This document shows, in pieces, positions 1 through 6,254 of a stretch of 10,078 nucleotides of DNA. Source of the stretch: Rhizorhabdus sp. (GTDB lineage: Bacteria; Pseudomonadota; Alphaproteobacteria; Sphingomonadales; Sphingomonadaceae); the NCBI GenBank assembly GCA_004297635.1, contig SCUQ01000180.1, positions 1 to 10,078 of the forward strand, given 5' to 3'. Position 1 is the first letter of the stretch. Each line of letters starts with the position of its first letter. Under the pieces are notes generated by a model. It did not search any database. It was not told the origin of the DNA and was given only the letters and a program-made list of their open reading frames with translations. A program made the position numbers and the translations under genes.

Positions 1-298
1 CTTCGCGGTCGACCGCCAGCGCCGATCCCGCCGGCACCCGATGGGCATCGGCGGTCCTGAGGATCAGCGACCCCAGCGCCCGCATCTCGGCATGGAGCAG
101 CCCCACGGCATTATGCGGATCGTCCGATCGGAAGCTGTTCGAACAGACCAGCTCGCCAAGGCTGTCGGTCTGGTGGGCCGGCGTGGCTTCGACGCCGCGC
201 ATCTCCGACAGGCGCACCCTGATGCCGGCCTCGGCCAGCTGCCACGCGGCTTCCGATCCGGCCAGCCCGCCGCCGATGATGTGTATCTGATGCGTCAT
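1..298 (-). CDS. trmFO: TrmFO, folate/FAD-dependent tRNA (uracil-54-C5)-methyltransferase (N-terminal part; 3' end outside window)
   Basis: The 99 visible residues begin with a dinucleotide-binding loop ([10 protein letters not shown], residues 9-18), followed by the family block [19 protein letters not shown] around residues 50-68 and MRALGSLI. This combination is typical of TrmFO (formerly Gid), which makes ribothymidine at position 54 of tRNA from uridine, using methylene-tetrahydrofolate as carbon donor and FADH2 as reductant. Cys52 aligns with the conserved N-terminal cysteine studied in the Bacillus subtilis enzyme (Cys53). The protein is cytosolic. The ATG at 296-298 sits directly before the Rossmann strand, so the start is firm, but no Shine-Dalgarno sequence precedes it (GCGCCACGC). 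It lies 63 bp downstream of the alkZ-like gene on the same strand with a possible hairpin between them, so it probably has its own promoter. The gene continues beyond base 1. Confidence 0.95.
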   Translation of the reverse strand, partial: MTHQIHIIGGGLAGSEAAWQLAEAGIRVRLSEMRGVEATPAHQTDSLGELVCSNSFRSDDPHNAVGLLHAEMRALGSLILRTADAHRVPAGSALAVDRE

Positions 299-330
299 GC
301 GTGGCGCTTTAGGCCGGACCGCGATCAAGT

Positions 331-355
331 AAAAGCCCGCGCCGCCAAGGCGGCG
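331..355 (-). terminator. possible intrinsic terminator after the alkZ-like gene
   Basis: Read on the minus strand, CGCCGCC-TT-GGCGGCG forms a 7-bp hairpin (340-355) just after the alkZ-like stop codon, followed by CGGGC and then four T (334-331). The T run is separated from the stem by five bases, so this is a weak candidate. It could instead be a structured leader for trmFO. Confidence 0.35.
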
Positions 356-361
356 GTGCGA

Positions 362-1516
362 TCACTCAACCGCTTCGAGCCCCAGCCAGCGCGCCATCTC
401 GGTCAGTTCCTGCGCCAGTTCGCCGCGGGTGTCGGCCGGCGCGCCGGTTTCCAGGTGCGTCGATTGGACGCGCAGCACCGATGCCTGCCGATCAGCCTTG
501 AGGTCGACCCGCGCGACGAGCCGGTCGCCGAGCAGGAAAGGCAGGACATAATAGCCATATTGGCGCTTTTTGGCCGGGGTGTAGATCTCGATGCGATAGC
601 GGAAATCGAACAGGCGTTCGGTCCGCGCCCGTTCCCAGATCAGCGGATCGAACGGGGCGAGCAGTGCGCGCGCCGTGATCCGGTGCGGGTGCCGGGCGTC
701 GCGGTGCAGCCAGGCCGGATGGCGCCAGCCATCGACGGTGGCGGGCAGCAGCAGGCCCTCCTCGGCCAGCTCCAGCACCGCCTGCCGCGTCTCGGCGACG
801 CCGGTGCGGAAATAGTCGCGCAGGTCGGTTTCGGTGGCGACCCCCATGGCGCGGGCAGCGCGGTCGACCAGCGCGCGATGGGCATCGGTCTTGGTTGGCG
901 TGGGCAGCGCCAGGATATCGGCGGGGATCACCCGCTCGGTCAGGTCATAGACCCGCTCGAAGCTGCCCCGGCGGGTCGCGGTGGTGATGTGGCCCGCCCA
1001 GAACAGCCATTCGAGGCGGCGCTTGCTGTCGCCCCAGGCCCACCAGCCGCTGCGGCTCTTCTCCTCGGTGAAGTCGGAGGCGCCGAGCGGACCTTCGGCG
1101 CGGATGCGCTCGAGCACCGCCTCGGCCTCGGCCCGTCGCTCGTTCGCGAAGGCCCGCAAACCCGTCCAGCCACGCTCGCCGCGATCGGCCTCGGCCATCC
1201 TCCAGCGCAGCAATGGCTGCAGATCGAGCGGCAGCAACGACGCCTCATGCGCCCAATATTCGAACATACGCCGGCTGCGTTTGCGGCCCCACGCCGCCTC
1301 GTCGAGCAGAGTGCGATCATAGCCGCCCAGCCGTGAGAAGGCGGGCAGATAATGGGCGCGCGCCAGCACGTTGACGCTGTCGATCTGGTGCAGCGCGAGC
1401 CGCTCTATCTCGCGCCGGAGCTGCGCCTGTCCAACGCTGGCGGGCCGTGCCCTGCCGAAACCCTGAGCCGCCAGGGCGATGCGCCGCGCCGCTGCCGGCG
1501 ACAGGCGCTCGCTCAT
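362..1516 (-). CDS. AlkZ/YcaQ-like winged-helix DNA glycosylase (HTH_42 family)
   Basis: This 384-aa protein belongs to the winged-helix family of COG3214, represented by E. coli YcaQ and Streptomyces AlkZ, which unhook interstrand crosslinks and remove bulky alkylated bases. The N-terminal block contains HQIDSVNVLARAHYLPAFSR; Gln44-Ile45-Asp46 matches the QxD catalytic motif of the YcaQ branch rather than the QxQ of Streptomyces AlkZ. The conserved C-terminal strand pair RYRIEIYTP...YGYYVLPFLLGDRLVARVD is also present. Length is close to E. coli YcaQ (about 410). The ORF stays open for another 102 codons upstream, but that stretch is arginine-rich out-of-frame translation of the preceding gene, so the ATG at 1514-1516 is chosen. 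This ATG overlaps the upstream stop as ATGA, indicating translational coupling. It is presumably cytosolic; the lesion substrate cannot be told from sequence. Confidence 0.9.
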   Translation of the reverse strand: MSERLSPAAARRIALAAQGFGRARPASVGQAQLRREIERLALHQIDSVNVLARAHYLPAFSRLGGYDRTLLDEAAWGRKRSRRMFEYWAHEASLLPLDLQPLLRWRMAEADRGERGWTGLRAFANERRAEAEAVLERIRAEGPLGASDFTEEKSRSGWWAWGDSKRRLEWLFWAGHITTATRRGSFERVYDLTERVIPADILALPTPTKTDAHRALVDRAARAMGVATETDLRDYFRTGVAETRQAVLELAEEGLLLPATVDGWRHPAWLHRDARHPHRITARALLAPFDPLIWERARTERLFDFRYRIEIYTPAKKRQYGYYVLPFLLGDRLVARVDLKADRQASVLRVQSTHLETGAPADTRGELAQELTEMARWLGLEAVE

Positions 1517-1773
1517 GTCCGGCCTAGCCGTCCCGCCGCCCAGGCATAGTCCTCGGCGGCCTTGCGATCCTTTGGGTCCTTGAACGCGACGGCGGGCTCG
1601 GGAGCGGCGCCCAGCGCGTGGAGGACGATCCACAAGGCAAAGCGCCTGCCGCTGTCCCGTTCGGTGCCGAAGGCGATCGCCACGCGTTCGCGGCCGTCGT
1701 CGATGGCGGCCTCGTCGAGCGCGTCGAGATCGTCGGTTCCGAAATAATGATGAAGAAGTGCGTCGAGGTCCAT
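1513..1773 (-). CDS. small acidic protein of unknown function, coupled to the alkZ-like gene
   Basis: An 86-aa soluble protein with no signal peptide or membrane segment. I do not recognise a named domain. It has an acidic N-terminal half (DLDALLHHYFGTDDLDALDE), a central strand-like region RRFALWIVLHALG, and a C-terminal KDPKDRKAAEDYAWA helix. Codon usage is the same GC-rich style as the neighbours, and its TGA (1513-1515) overlaps the ATG of the alkZ-like gene by 4 bp, which supports it being a real, co-translated gene. By position it may be an accessory to the glycosylase, but that is inference from the overlap alone. Upstream lies the 147-bp divergent spacer shared with the PEBP gene. Confidence 0.7.
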   Translation of the reverse strand: MDLDALLHHYFGTDDLDALDEAAIDDGRERVAIAFGTERDSGRRFALWIVLHALGAAPEPAVAFKDPKDRKAAEDYAWAAGRLGRT

Positions 1774-1866
1774 CCGTCAGCGATGCCGCGCCCGCCCCGG
1801 CAAGGCAAGCACCGACGATCAACCCGACGCGCCCGGATCGACCCGCTTCGTGGCCCGGCGGCGCCT

Positions 1867-1894
1867 TTGTCGGGGCGGTATTTGGTGTTAAAGC
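1867..1894 (+). promoter_or_regulatory. weak candidate promoter for the PEBP gene
   Basis: TTGTCG (1867-1872), a 16-bp spacer, then TAAAGC (1889-1894) preceded by an extended -10 TG (1886-1887). It lies in the only AT-richer part of the 147-bp divergent spacer (1774-1920). Matches to consensus are partial; offered as a position to test only. Confidence 0.25.
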
Positions 1895-1920
1895 ATTGAA
1901 TCGCCGAAGGAGGCAAAGCG

Positions 1921-2547
1921 ATGCTCGAACATCTTCCCGCCTGGCTGGGCGCCATGCTCCGCAACGTCCGTGCCGGCCATTCCAAGCTTGCCATCGTTCA
2001 GCCCGAACTGGGGATCGGGGAGACCGTGATCGATCTGTCGAGCCCGGCCTTTGCCGACGGTGGCCGCCTGCCGGTGCGCTTCACCGCCGATGGCGATGGC
2101 GTGTCGCCCCCGCTGCTGTGGGGCGAGGTGCCCGCCGGTACCGCCAGCCTCGCGCTGATCGTCGAGGATCCCGATGCGCCCGCCCTTCACCCGCTTGTCC
2201 ATGCGCTGGTCTGGAATCTTCCCGCCGGCGAACGTCGGCTCGCCGAGGGCGCGATCGCGAAGGATGGCGGCGGAGCGGACGATGGCCGCGACGTCGGTCG
2301 CAACAGCTTCTTTGCCGAAGGCTGGCTGCCCCCCGATCCGCCGGCCGGCCATGGCTCGCACGATTATGTGTTCCAGCTGTTCGCGTTGAGCGAGACGGTA
2401 CCGATCGGCGCCAATCCGACACGGTCCGAATTGATGCGCGTCATCGAGGGGCGGGTGCTCGGCGCCGGCATGCTGGTGGGATGCTATTCGCGCGGAGAGG
2501 AGCAGCCGCTGTCGCGCCCCGGCGTAGCGGGCGCCTCTCCGGCCTGA
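1921..2547 (+). CDS. PEBP-family protein, YbhB/YbcL Raf-kinase-inhibitor-like
   Basis: A 208-aa cytosolic protein of the phosphatidylethanolamine-binding protein fold. The anion-pocket motifs are visible: VSPPLLW (61-67), the signature VEDPDAP (81-87) with the following PLVHALVWN (91-99), and the C-terminal GSHDYVFQLFALS strand. The roughly 30-residue N-terminal lead (LEHLPAWLG..LRNVRAGHSKL) is typical of the bacterial YbhB/YbcL branch. There is no signal peptide. The start is well fixed: AAGGAGG (1907-1913) stands 7 nt before the ATG. Bacterial members lack an agreed biochemical role. The gene stands alone, transcribed away from the alkZ-like pair and converging on the LOG gene with 4 bp between the two stop codons. 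Confidence 0.92.
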   Translation: MLEHLPAWLGAMLRNVRAGHSKLAIVQPELGIGETVIDLSSPAFADGGRLPVRFTADGDGVSPPLLWGEVPAGTASLALIVEDPDAPALHPLVHALVWNLPAGERRLAEGAIAKDGGGADDGRDVGRNSFFAEGWLPPDPPAGHGSHDYVFQLFALSETVPIGANPTRSELMRVIEGRVLGAGMLVGCYSRGEEQPLSRPGVAGASPA

Positions 2548-2557
2548 ACGATCAGGC
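2542..2557. terminator. small palindrome carrying both convergent stop codons
   Basis: GCCTGA (2542-2547), loop ACGA, TCAGGC (2552-2557). The plus-strand arm ends with the PEBP TGA and the minus-strand arm begins with the LOG TGA, so the hairpin is the whole gene junction. The stem is only 6 bp with no T run, so termination function is uncertain; it may simply reflect tightly packed tail-to-tail genes. Confidence 0.3.
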
Positions 2558-3454
2558 TGCCTTCGGTGGCGGATCGCGGTGGAGATGGACCCGGTCGCGC
2601 GTGGCATAATAGAGGTTGAGCTTCTCCCACGCCTCTTCGGCGGTCTCGACGAAGCGGAACAGGTTGAGGTCGTTCTCGCTGATCACCCCTTCTTCGACCA
2701 GGCCCTCGAAATCGACGACCCGGCGCCAGAATTTCTGACCGAACAGGAAGATCGGAAGCTGCGCCATCTTCCCGGTCTGGACCAGGGTAAGCAATTCGAA
2801 CAGTTCGTCGAACGTGCCGAAGCCGCCGGGAAAGGCGGCGACCGCGCGGGCGCGCAGGAGGAAATGCATCTTGCGCAGCGCGAAATAGTGGAACTGAAAG
2901 CTCAGATGCGGGGTGACATAGGGGTTGGGCGTCTGTTCGAACGGCAGGACGATGTTCAGCCCGATCGATTCAGCGCCGACATCGTGCGCGCCCCGATTGG
3001 CGGCCTCCATGATCGACGGGCCGCCGCCCGAGCAGACCACGAACTGGCGCTTGCCTTCGGCATCGAGCGGGCATTCGCTGGCGATCTGGGCCAGCTTGCG
3101 GGCCTCGTCATAATAATGGCTCTTGGCGTGCAGCCGCTCGGCCACGCGGCGCTGCCGGTCGCTCGTCGCGGCCTCGAGCAGCGCGTCGGCCTTGTCGGGC
3201 GCGGGGATGCGCGCGGATCCATACATCACGAAGGTCGAGCCGATATTGGCTTCGTCGAGCAGCAGCTCGGGCTTCATCAACTCCAGCTGGAAGCGCACCG
3301 GACGCAGATCGTCGCGGAGCAGGAAGTCGATATCCTGAAAGGCCAGCTTGTAGCTGTTGTTGGCGGTCTGCGGCGTAGCGGTCGCCGTCTCCGCGACTGC
3401 CGCGTCCTCTTTCGCACGGGCAAAGACGCGCTTGGGTACTTTTCTATGGGCCAT
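2552..3454 (-). CDS. LOG-family (TIGR00730-type) nucleotide 5'-monophosphate phosphoribohydrolase-like protein
   Basis: A 300-aa protein with the lysine-decarboxylase-like/LOG Rossmann fold. Motifs in order: GSAR (79-82), CSGGGPSIMEAANRGA (141-156), Arg194-Lys195 in FALRKMHF, and the diagnostic PGGFGTFDE (209-217). Proteins of this family cleave the N-glycosidic bond of nucleoside monophosphates; plant LOG activates cytokinin and bacterial PpnN degrades purine nucleotides. An N-terminal extension of about 70 residues and the lack of extra large domains place it in the mid-length group often annotated only as LOG family. It is presumably cytosolic. The substrate cannot be read from sequence. 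The ATG at 3452-3454 lacks a strong ribosome site. It follows the extensin gene on the same strand after a 60-bp gap, so a separate promoter is likely. Confidence 0.9.
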   Translation of the reverse strand: MAHRKVPKRVFARAKEDAAVAETATATPQTANNSYKLAFQDIDFLLRDDLRPVRFQLELMKPELLLDEANIGSTFVMYGSARIPAPDKADALLEAATSDRQRRVAERLHAKSHYYDEARKLAQIASECPLDAEGKRQFVVCSGGGPSIMEAANRGAHDVGAESIGLNIVLPFEQTPNPYVTPHLSFQFHYFALRKMHFLLRARAVAAFPGGFGTFDELFELLTLVQTGKMAQLPIFLFGQKFWRRVVDFEGLVEEGVISENDLNLFRFVETAEEAWEKLNLYYATRDRVHLHRDPPPKAA

Positions 3455-3514
3455 GGTTTCTCGTGATATTGGTCTCTTTCCGGCCCATTACGGTGCCGGG
3501 ATATAGGGACGCTT

Positions 3515-4147
3515 CTAACGGCAATAGGGTCCACCGCCCATATCGAAATGAAAATGGTCGTGGTGGAATGCGTTGGCATCGGGGCCTATGACGACGCCGA
3601 ACCGCGCACAGGCCGCCTTATGGAGCGCGCGCAGAAAGGCGCGGATGTCGCCATCGGCGCCGTTCCAGCCGTCGCGCACGCGGATGACGCGGCCGTCGCG
3701 CAGGCGGAAGGCGGCGATGTCGATCGCATTGGCGCGGCCATGTTCCGACAGGCGGTTGCCGGTCTGGTTGTTGACCGGGCGGCAGGCGAAGGAGCCGAAG
3801 CTTTCGATGCGGACAACCTCACCGCCCAGCCAGCGGCGGGCCTGGGCGGGTACGTCCTCCCGCACCCAGCGTGCGAAGGGCGCTGCCAGCGCGCATTTTA
3901 CCGCGCCGAGATTGGTCACGGGGATGCCGATCGCCACCAGCTTGACCGCGGATGTCGCCGAGCAGCCATTGTCGAAGCTGCGGTTCGGCAGCGCTTCCAC
4001 CTTCGATCCTTCGGCGCGCATCATCGCGACGCAGCGGGCGAAGCGCTCCGGCGTCTCGGCGGTCGCTGGCCGGCCGCGCGGCGCCTGGACCGAAGGGATG
4101 CACGCCGTCAGCGACAGCAGGGCCAGAGTGGCGGCTAGGCGGCGCAC
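3515..4147 (-). CDS. extensin-family lipoprotein, LAS-type zinc peptidase-like
   Basis: A 210-aa exported protein. MRRLAATLALLSLTAC is a lipoprotein signal peptide with lipobox L-T-A-C (lipidated Cys16). The rest matches the extensin-like C-terminal domain of proteobacteria: SEHGRANAIDIAAF supplies an H-x6-D pair (His136, Asp143), and HHDHFHFD supplies HxH (His198, His200). These are the metal ligands expected of the LAS/M15-like peptidase fold that acts on peptidoglycan peptides. Six further cysteines (39, 62, 85, 122, 180, 209) suggest up to three disulfides, consistent with the periplasm. The start is GTG at 4145-4147: it is the only in-frame start giving the signal peptide, and lies 8 bp after the ydeI-like stop, so the two genes are probably one transcript. 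The exact peptide-bond target is unknown. Confidence 0.88.
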   Translation of the reverse strand: MRRLAATLALLSLTACIPSVQAPRGRPATAETPERFARCVAMMRAEGSKVEALPNRSFDNGCSATSAVKLVAIGIPVTNLGAVKCALAAPFARWVREDVPAQARRWLGGEVVRIESFGSFACRPVNNQTGNRLSEHGRANAIDIAAFRLRDGRVIRVRDGWNGADGDIRAFLRALHKAACARFGVVIGPDANAFHHDHFHFDMGGGPYCR

Positions 4148-4155
4148 GTCACGGC

Positions 4156-4761
4156 TCAGCAGCGCTCATATTTCCAGTTGAGGCGCTTGCCGTCCTCCAG
4201 CTGCGCGATGGCCGTAGTCAGCCGCTTCACGCGGGTTTCCTCGCGCTTCGCGCCGGTAATCCATTCGATATATTCGCGCCGCTGTCCGGGCGGGAAGCTG
4301 TCGAAGGTCGCGGCTGCTCCGGGTGAGGATGTCAGCGCGGCCGCCAGGTCGGCGGGCAGCTCGGCGGGCGGTTTGGGATGCTTCAGCGGACGTGGCGCCT
4401 TGGCGCCATCGTCGATCAGCGCGATCGCGCGCGCCACCATAGTGGCGAGCGTCGTGTCGTCCGGCAGATCGGACAGGCTGGTCAGCCGGCCGAACTGGCC
4501 CATCGCGTCCGCCTGCGCTTCGGGCGTGTCCACGCCGGTCACGGCCCGGTTGTGCCAGAAGCCGAAGGTGGCGTGAGCCTTGAACGCCGCCATGTTGCAC
4601 AGGATCTTGCCGCGATAGAGGATGTTCGGCATTCCCCATTTCAGCGTCTCCTCGCCATCCGGGCAAGTGCGGGCCAGCAAAGCGCGCAAATGCGTCAATA
4701 TAGGCTGTGCGAAGGGGGCTGCCCGCTCGATATAGACGTCGATGCGCGGATCGCTTTTCAT
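4156..4761 (-). CDS. YdeI/OmpD-associated (OmdA) family protein with DUF1801 domain
   Basis: A 201-aa soluble protein. Residues about 15-115 are a DUF1801 domain (PDGEETLKWGMPNILYRGKI, then MAAFKAHATFGFW). The C-terminal part (FDSFPPGQRREYIEWITGAKREETRVKRLTTAIAQLEDGKRLNWKY, about 153-198, shown here by its ends and the conserved WITGAK and LEDGKR) is the OmdA/YdeI motif. In enterobacteria YdeI has been linked to resistance to cationic peptides through porin association, but the biochemical role is unsettled, and members are widespread in proteobacteria. The ATG at 4759-4761 gives the expected N-terminus. It is the first gene of a likely pair with the extensin-family lipoprotein, and faces a 20-bp palindrome (4779-4798) immediately upstream. 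Confidence 0.85.
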   Translation of the reverse strand: MKSDPRIDVYIERAAPFAQPILTHLRALLARTCPDGEETLKWGMPNILYRGKILCNMAAFKAHATFGFWHNRAVTGVDTPEAQADAMGQFGRLTSLSDLPDDTTLATMVARAIALIDDGAKAPRPLKHPKPPAELPADLAAALTSSPGAAATFDSFPPGQRREYIEWITGAKREETRVKRLTTAIAQLEDGKRLNWKYERC

Positions 4762-4778
4762 GCCCCGATGCTCGTCCG

Positions 4779-4798
4779 GACTTGACTCAAGTCAAGTC
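4779..4798. promoter_or_regulatory. 9+2+9 palindrome, putative operator/promoter between divergent genes
   Basis: GACTTGACTCAAGTCAAGTC: two perfect 9-bp arms around CA. It lies 17 bp upstream of the ydeI-like start and about 110 bp upstream of the envelope cluster. It contains TTGACT, a good -35 box, on both strands (4782-4787 plus; 4795-4790 minus), plus a 5-bp tandem TCAAG repeat. On the plus strand the next candidate -10 is TATTTT at 4808-4813 with an upstream TG, giving a 20-bp spacer, longer than standard. The overlap of a long palindrome with -35 boxes suggests a dimeric regulator; its identity is not visible here. Confidence 0.5.
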
Positions 4799-4909
4799 AA
4801 AACGTGCTATTTTGGGGAAGAATTTACGTTTCGGCTCTTTCATGTTCGGCATGACTGGCGCAGAATGCATATGGGAAGGCGCCTCCGGGCGCCCGATCGG
4901 GGTGGGAAC

Positions 4910-5503
4910 ATGATTGTACTTTTCGGCGCACGGGCTCTCGGGCTCGCGGCTGTCATTATCCTGTCGTCGTCGGCACTGCAGGCGGCCGAGCCCGCATCGC
5001 GGGCCGATGCGTTCCGCGCGGCCGACGAGGCGGCGGGGCTTGCGCCCACGCCCGAAGCGGTCGGGCCGACCTGCACGATGCTGCCCGCCATCGGTGAGAA
5101 GCTCGCCGGCGACATGGAGCTTGCCGAGGAAGGGCACAGCATCGCCATCCAGAATGCGGCGATGCGCGATGCGCTGGTGAAGATCCGCCACGCCGATACC
5201 GGCCGTCTCGCCGCCAGCTTCTTCCTGCCCCGGCAGGAGGCGATGACGGTCGAAGGCGTGCCCGATGGCATCTATCGGCTGCAATATGCGTTCGGACCGG
5301 CTCTGGCGCCGGATTGCCGGACCCTGACCCGCATCATCAGGGCGAGCCAGATGCCCGAGGTCGACGAGTTGAAGACACATGTCATCGACGATGACGAGCA
5401 TACCGAGGTCAAGCGCTCGACCGTATCCTATGAGCTTTCGGTCACCGAAACCGCCAATGTGAAGCCGGTGACGATCGACGCCGCGGCGTTCAACGCGGAA
5501 TGA
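4910..5503 (+). CDS. exported protein of unknown function, first gene of envelope cluster
   Basis: A 197-aa protein with a Sec signal peptide (MIVLFGARALGLAAVIILSSSALQA, shown as positions 1-25; likely cleavage near residues 25-26). The mature part has an alpha-helical N-terminal region up to about residue 95, then a beta-rich segment (VKIRHADTGRLAASFFLP, VEGVPDGIYRLQYAFGP) and a C-terminal strand SYELSVTE. Two cysteines (55 and 136) could form a disulfide. The VPDGIYRLQYAFG portion resembles the small beta-sandwich modules seen in surface proteins, but I do not recognise a named family. The ATG at 4910-4912 is preferred over in-frame ATGs at 4865 and 4871 because it starts the signal peptide directly. 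Its stop overlaps the next start as ATGA, so it is coupled to the following membrane protein. Confidence 0.75.
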   Translation: MIVLFGARALGLAAVIILSSSALQAAEPASRADAFRAADEAAGLAPTPEAVGPTCTMLPAIGEKLAGDMELAEEGHSIAIQNAAMRDALVKIRHADTGRLAASFFLPRQEAMTVEGVPDGIYRLQYAFGPALAPDCRTLTRIIRASQMPEVDELKTHVIDDDEHTEVKRSTVSYELSVTETANVKPVTIDAAAFNAE

Positions 5504-6207
5504 ACATGGAAGGCCCCATCCGCGGCCCCGAAGGCTATCCGCCGCCGACACTGGTGCGGAAGCGGCGCGGGCGGGGGAAGGGGCTCCTGCTCCTCCTCGG
5601 CTTCATCCTGCTGGCGGCGGGCGCCTATCTGATTGCGGGATTGTTCCAGTCGCAGCCCGCGCCGGTGGCGCCGCTGACCGTCGAGAAGCCGTCGCCGCCG
5701 TCGCCGGTCGACGATGCGGACAGACCGGCCGAGGCCGTGCCGGAAGCGCCGGCGGCGCCACCTGTCCTCGTCGACACGCCCGAGACGGCGGAGGCTGCCG
5801 CTCAGCCCGCGGTCGATGGCCGCAAGGCCAATCAATGGTATTATGTCGGCCGGCTCGGCGACGGCCCCGGCGCGATATACAGCCGCACCGGCGGACAGTG
5901 GAACTATGCCTTCGCCTGCAATCGGGCGGCGCGCACGATCGAAATCATCGCGACCGGTACCGGCGATCCCGGTGGCTTCGATCAGCAGGCGATCGCGATC
6001 GGATCGACCAGACTGAACATGGACGCGACCTATGCCAGGGATGGCGGCGGCGTGATCAGCACGATCCTGCCTGCGAAACATGGCTTCTTCGACGCGTTCG
6101 ACGGCCGCGCGCCTATGAAGATCCAGCTCGTCGCGAACCGGAAGGCGATCGTCCCCGTCGGGCCGGAGCTGGTCCGCCTCATCCGCACCTGCCGAGGTCG
6201 CGGCTGA
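5500..6207 (+). CDS. inner-membrane-anchored periplasmic protein with two-cysteine domain (unknown function)
   Basis: A 235-aa protein. A basic cytosolic tail (VRKRRGRGKG, 19-28) precedes one membrane helix (about 29-48), then a proline/alanine-rich linker (52-107) and a globular C-terminal domain from about residue 111. Positive residues before the helix predict N-in/C-out, so the domain is periplasmic. Cys140 (YAFACNRAARTIEI) and Cys231 (LIRTCR) bracket the domain. The same pattern recurs in the next gene with nearly the same cysteine spacing (91 versus 88 residues), so the two are paralogues. The first ATG (5500) overlaps the upstream stop; a second ATG at 5506 is 6 nt after GCGGAA and may be the true start, removing only two residues. 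No enzyme motif is visible; a binding or scaffolding role in the envelope is inference. Confidence 0.78.
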   Translation: MNMEGPIRGPEGYPPPTLVRKRRGRGKGLLLLLGFILLAAGAYLIAGLFQSQPAPVAPLTVEKPSPPSPVDDADRPAEAVPEAPAAPPVLVDTPETAEAAAQPAVDGRKANQWYYVGRLGDGPGAIYSRTGGQWNYAFACNRAARTIEIIATGTGDPGGFDQQAIAIGSTRLNMDATYARDGGGVISTILPAKHGFFDAFDGRAPMKIQLVANRKAIVPVGPELVRLIRTCRGRG

Positions 6208-6254
6208 CCGCACGGACCCTTTCCATCGGTGCTGCGATCCGTCATGGACGATCC

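Noticed and set aside
41..1336. 431-codon plus-strand ORF opposite the alkZ-like and trmFO genes
   Set aside because: It lies antisense to two recognised families; long open antisense frames are expected from third-position GC bias, and the translation has no recognisable domain.
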